DNA from: Saprospiraceae bacterium
Lineage (GTDB): Bacteria > Bacteroidota > Bacteroidia > Chitinophagales > Saprospiraceae
Direction of reading: 5' to 3'
Assembly (NCBI GenBank): GCA_007128085.1
Contig: SKYC01000177.1
Coordinates: forward strand, 1 to 6,172
DNA length: 6,172 bases
A model generated the notes under the pieces. That model was not told the origin of the DNA. It saw nothing but the letters and a program-made list of their open reading frames with translations, and made no database searches. This document shows, one piece after another, positions 4,501 to 6,172 of the stretch; within the stretch, counting starts at the first letter, position 1, and every line of letters starts with the position of its first letter. Made by a program: the position numbers and the translations under genes.

Positions 4501-5300
4501 TGCTCTTCAATTTCATCTCCGTAGTTTCTTACAGAGAAAGGAGCCTCTCTGTAAAAGGCCAATTCATAATTAATTTCTTCTCCTTCCTTTGAAGCCAACC
4601 AAGGCATATCCTTGTGCGAATAATTACTTATTGCAGCAGCCGACCAATCGCTCAATTGCTCAATAACCCTGTCAATAACCTCTTTTTCACTTGCCTTGAA
4701 TTTAGTTAAATCAGCTTTTTCTAAAGGTAAATAGCGGGTTTGTGGATATCCGTGATAGTCGGTTTTTACTCTTTGTAATTGTCCCTTTTCAATCATCTGA
4801 TAAATGATGGTATCCAGCTTTTGTGGAACAGGGCCAAAAGGCAACTTTCGGTATTTAGCACCAGTTAAATGCTCCTCATACAATTCATAATAATTGAAGT
4901 CAGAGAAATAGAGCAACTTGAAAAGCACCGTTTCTCCAACATTTGGCTTTCCTGCACATTTCTCAAGAATATACAACAATACATTTTTAAACTTATTGAC
5001 CTTCAGGGTAGGTTCAGAATTACGTTCCTCCGCTTTCTTGGCCTTCACTTCAACGCTACCTTTTACCTCCTGGCTTGCTGTAAAATCTTTGGACATAAAA
5101 TCATCCAATGAGAATCCGAGGACAATTGACAATTTTTGCAGTTCAAGAATATCGACACCTCTGTTTCCCAACTCAATTTGAGCTAGGGACGGCCTTGATA
5201 ATTTGACCTTTTTTGCCAGTTCCTCCTGGGATATCCCCTTCATTTTACGAAGGTCAGTTATCCTTTGACCAATTTGCTTTTTTACCAATTGTACGTTCAT
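4497..5300 (-). CDS. HTH-Panacea (DUF4065/SocA-like) antitoxin
   Basis: A 267-residue two-domain protein. Residues 8-69 are a Cro/C1-type helix-turn-helix (IGQRITDLRKMKGISQEELA, then LSRPSLAQIELGNRGVDI), expected to bind its own promoter. Residues 70-103 are a charged linker. Residues 104-235 match the Panacea domain (DUF4065, PF13274) with VLFKLLYFSDFNYYELYEEH (125-144), LTGAKYRKLPFGPVPQKLD (145-163) and SHKDMPWLAS (228-237). Panacea domains are known as antitoxin domains that neutralise many unrelated toxins. The RelE-like gene overlapping its 3' end is the evident partner. I chose the ATG at 5300 over an upstream ATG at 5351, because the HTH begins there and the best promoter match (5331-5363) lies over the longer N terminus. 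Confidence 0.85.
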   Translation of the reverse strand: MNVQLVKKQIGQRITDLRKMKGISQEELAKKVKLSRPSLAQIELGNRGVDILELQKLSIVLGFSLDDFMSKDFTASQEVKGSVEVKAKKAEERNSEPTLKVNKFKNVLLYILEKCAGKPNVGETVLFKLLYFSDFNYYELYEEHLTGAKYRKLPFGPVPQKLDTIIYQMIEKGQLQRVKTDYHGYPQTRYLPLEKADLTKFKASEKEVIDRVIEQLSDWSAAAISNYSHKDMPWLASKEGEEINYELAFYREAPFSVRNYGDEIEEQ

Positions 5301-5330
5301 GTCAATTTTATATTTGTATTGTAAACGCCC

Positions 5331-5363
5331 CATAAATAGTAAATGTTTCAAAACAAAACAATA
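5331..5363 (-). promoter_or_regulatory. Candidate promoter of the Panacea operon
   Basis: On the minus strand TTG (5361-5359) is followed after 20 nt by TATTTATG (5338-5331), one base off the Bacteroidota TAnnTTTG box. Transcription would begin near 5325, giving a leader of about 25 nt before the ATG at 5300. This supports the shorter start of the HTH-Panacea protein. Confidence 0.4.
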
Positions 5364-5401
5364 AAAAGATTTAAATTAAAACAATTTGTTTGTTAAAGGG
5401 A

Positions 5402-5418
5402 AAATATTATGAATATTT
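5402..5418. repeat. Inverted repeat AAATATT-ATG-AATATTT
   Basis: A perfect 7-bp inverted repeat with a 3-nt centre lies in a very AT-rich stretch upstream of the Panacea operon promoter. It could be an operator for the HTH protein or simply a product of base composition. Confidence 0.3.
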
Positions 5419-5445
5419 CTATATTATTATTCAATCAAATTTGAC

Positions 5446-5459
5446 TTCCCGCAAATCCA
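5446..5459. repeat. Fragment of repeat module R (R4)
   Basis: TCCCGCAAATCCA (5447-5459) repeats the left end of modules R1, R2 and R3, but the hairpin arms that follow in those copies are absent. It lies between the Panacea operon and the GIY-YIG gene, so this gap also carries a trace of the repeat family. The rest of 5460-5534 shows only weak inverted repeats. Confidence 0.5.
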
Positions 5460-5534
5460 TTTCCAACTCTTTGTCGGGTTGTTGGTTGGAGTGGAGAATT
5501 GGAGGATTCTTACATTCCAATGGATAAAATGGTA

Positions 5535-5951
5535 TCAAAATTCTTTATTCCAGGGTGGCAAACAGCCATGGACATCAAAATAATGCTGCATAATGACACC
5601 TTCTACAAAGCCCGGTAGATCTCGATGGTGCTTATCAAAGGTTACAAACCAATAAATATCAAGGGCATCGATCCCTTCATCTTGTATTTTCTGCTCAAAA
5701 AATGCCTGATTTTCCATTCCTCCGCGATTGCTGTTCAAGGAAGTTTTTAGCAGATGGTTGTTAAAATCACCGTCTTGCAGAAGGGTACCGGACTTTCCAA
5801 TAAAAACCAATTCTACCCGGCCCCTGGCAAGCTGAAAAATGTAATACACTCCCGGGAGATTGGGCACCTTCTTACTTTGTTTTGCCATCGAATCTCCTTT
5901 TTGAAAAAAGAAATGGCCCTGGTTTTTGTACTTGGTTAATTCATCAAACAT
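5535..5951 (-). CDS. GIY-YIG-like small protein
   Basis: A 138-residue protein of a type I associate with Bacteroidota, related to the GIY-YIG nuclease fold. It has PNLPGVYYIF (30-39) followed by ELVFIGKSG (47-55), the two signature strands. Candidate later catalytic residues are R76 (NSNRGG), E117 (GFVEGVIMQHY) and N135 (PPWNKEF). The YIG tyrosine is phenylalanine here (FIG, 50-52). Conserved-looking IYWFVTFDKHHRDLPGFVEG (99-118) fills the middle. GIY-YIG domains cut DNA; whether this small stand-alone version does so is not known. The ATG at 5951 is preferred, since MFDELTKYKNQGHFFF looks like a conserved N terminus; an internal ATG at 5888 is possible. No clear promoter was found; a T9 run lies just upstream. 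It is not overlapped by or close to another gene. Confidence 0.6.
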   Translation of the reverse strand: MFDELTKYKNQGHFFFQKGDSMAKQSKKVPNLPGVYYIFQLARGRVELVFIGKSGTLLQDGDFNNHLLKTSLNSNRGGMENQAFFEQKIQDEGIDALDIYWFVTFDKHHRDLPGFVEGVIMQHYFDVHGCLPPWNKEF

Positions 5952-6143
5952 AGCGTAGATTTTTTTTTGAATAGTTAATTATTGACAATGTACTTTGGCG
6001 AATGTTCAAAACCAAAACTCTTCTACAATGGGGTGGGGAAGGCTGCGGTGGAATTTTCTATTATCCTGGTCATTTCTTCTTTATTCCTTTTCTGTAAAAA
6101 TTTTTAGCTAATTCTCGTCGCACCTTTCTCGGACCTTCCTGCT

Positions 6144-6170
6144 GAACTATTCGAATTTTTCGAATAGTTC
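6144..6170. repeat. Perfect 12-bp inverted repeat at the right edge
   Basis: GAACTATTCGAA (6144-6155) and TTCGAATAGTTC (6159-6170) are exact inverted repeats with a TTT centre. It could be a terminator for a gene beyond the window, an operator or recombination site, or the end of a mobile element. A minus-strand open frame with a basic tail enters from the right edge and stops at 6070-6072, but 33 codons are too few to call a gene. The remaining sequence at 5952-6143 shows nothing I recognise. Confidence 0.65.
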
Positions 6171-6172
6171 GA

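Noticed and set aside
6070..6172. Minus-strand partial frame of 33 codons entering from the right edge (ending RRELAKNFYRKGIKKK)
   Set aside because: Too short and too low in complexity to support as a gene without the sequence beyond the edge; it also runs through a perfect inverted repeat.

Overview
The window looks like an accessory, repeat-rich stretch of a Bacteroidota chromosome. Evidence for this is AT-rich genes without strong Shine-Dalgarno sequences, matches to the Bacteroidota promoter pattern (TTG about 20 nt upstream of TAnnTTTG), and gene families common there: UPF0175/DUF3368 pairs, a Panacea-type antitoxin and a small GIY-YIG-like protein. The phylum call is an inference. A more exact host (a Saprospiraceae-like lineage is possible) cannot be settled from the sequence alone.

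Layout: 1-626 has no gene and holds repeat modules. 710-1273 is a pRiA4b ORF-3-like gene. 1333-1848 is a gene graveyard with a broken antitoxin, a truncated RelE/ParE-like toxin and a third degraded reading frame. 1858-2543 is an intact UPF0175/DUF3368 (PIN-like) toxin-antitoxin pair. 2589-2991 is a second repeat block. 3074-3789 is a small antitoxin candidate plus a Doc/Fic toxin gene split by a 160-bp element with terminal inverted repeats. 3822-4121 is a third repeat block. On the minus strand, 5300-4156 is an HTH-Panacea antitoxin followed by a RelE-like toxin, and 5951-5535 is a GIY-YIG-like protein. The right edge ends in a perfect 12-bp inverted repeat.

Four different toxin-antitoxin modules therefore lie within about 4 kb, two intact and two decayed. 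Three of the four are preceded or followed by blocks of one GC-richer modular repeat family. The modules (called P, Q, R, T, S and U here) recur in different combinations. Module S folds on paper into an outer stem enclosing two 5-bp hairpins, and its three copies differ by compensatory base-pair changes. This structured, shuffling repeat family is the least explained thing in the window. The coding genes belong to recognisable families.
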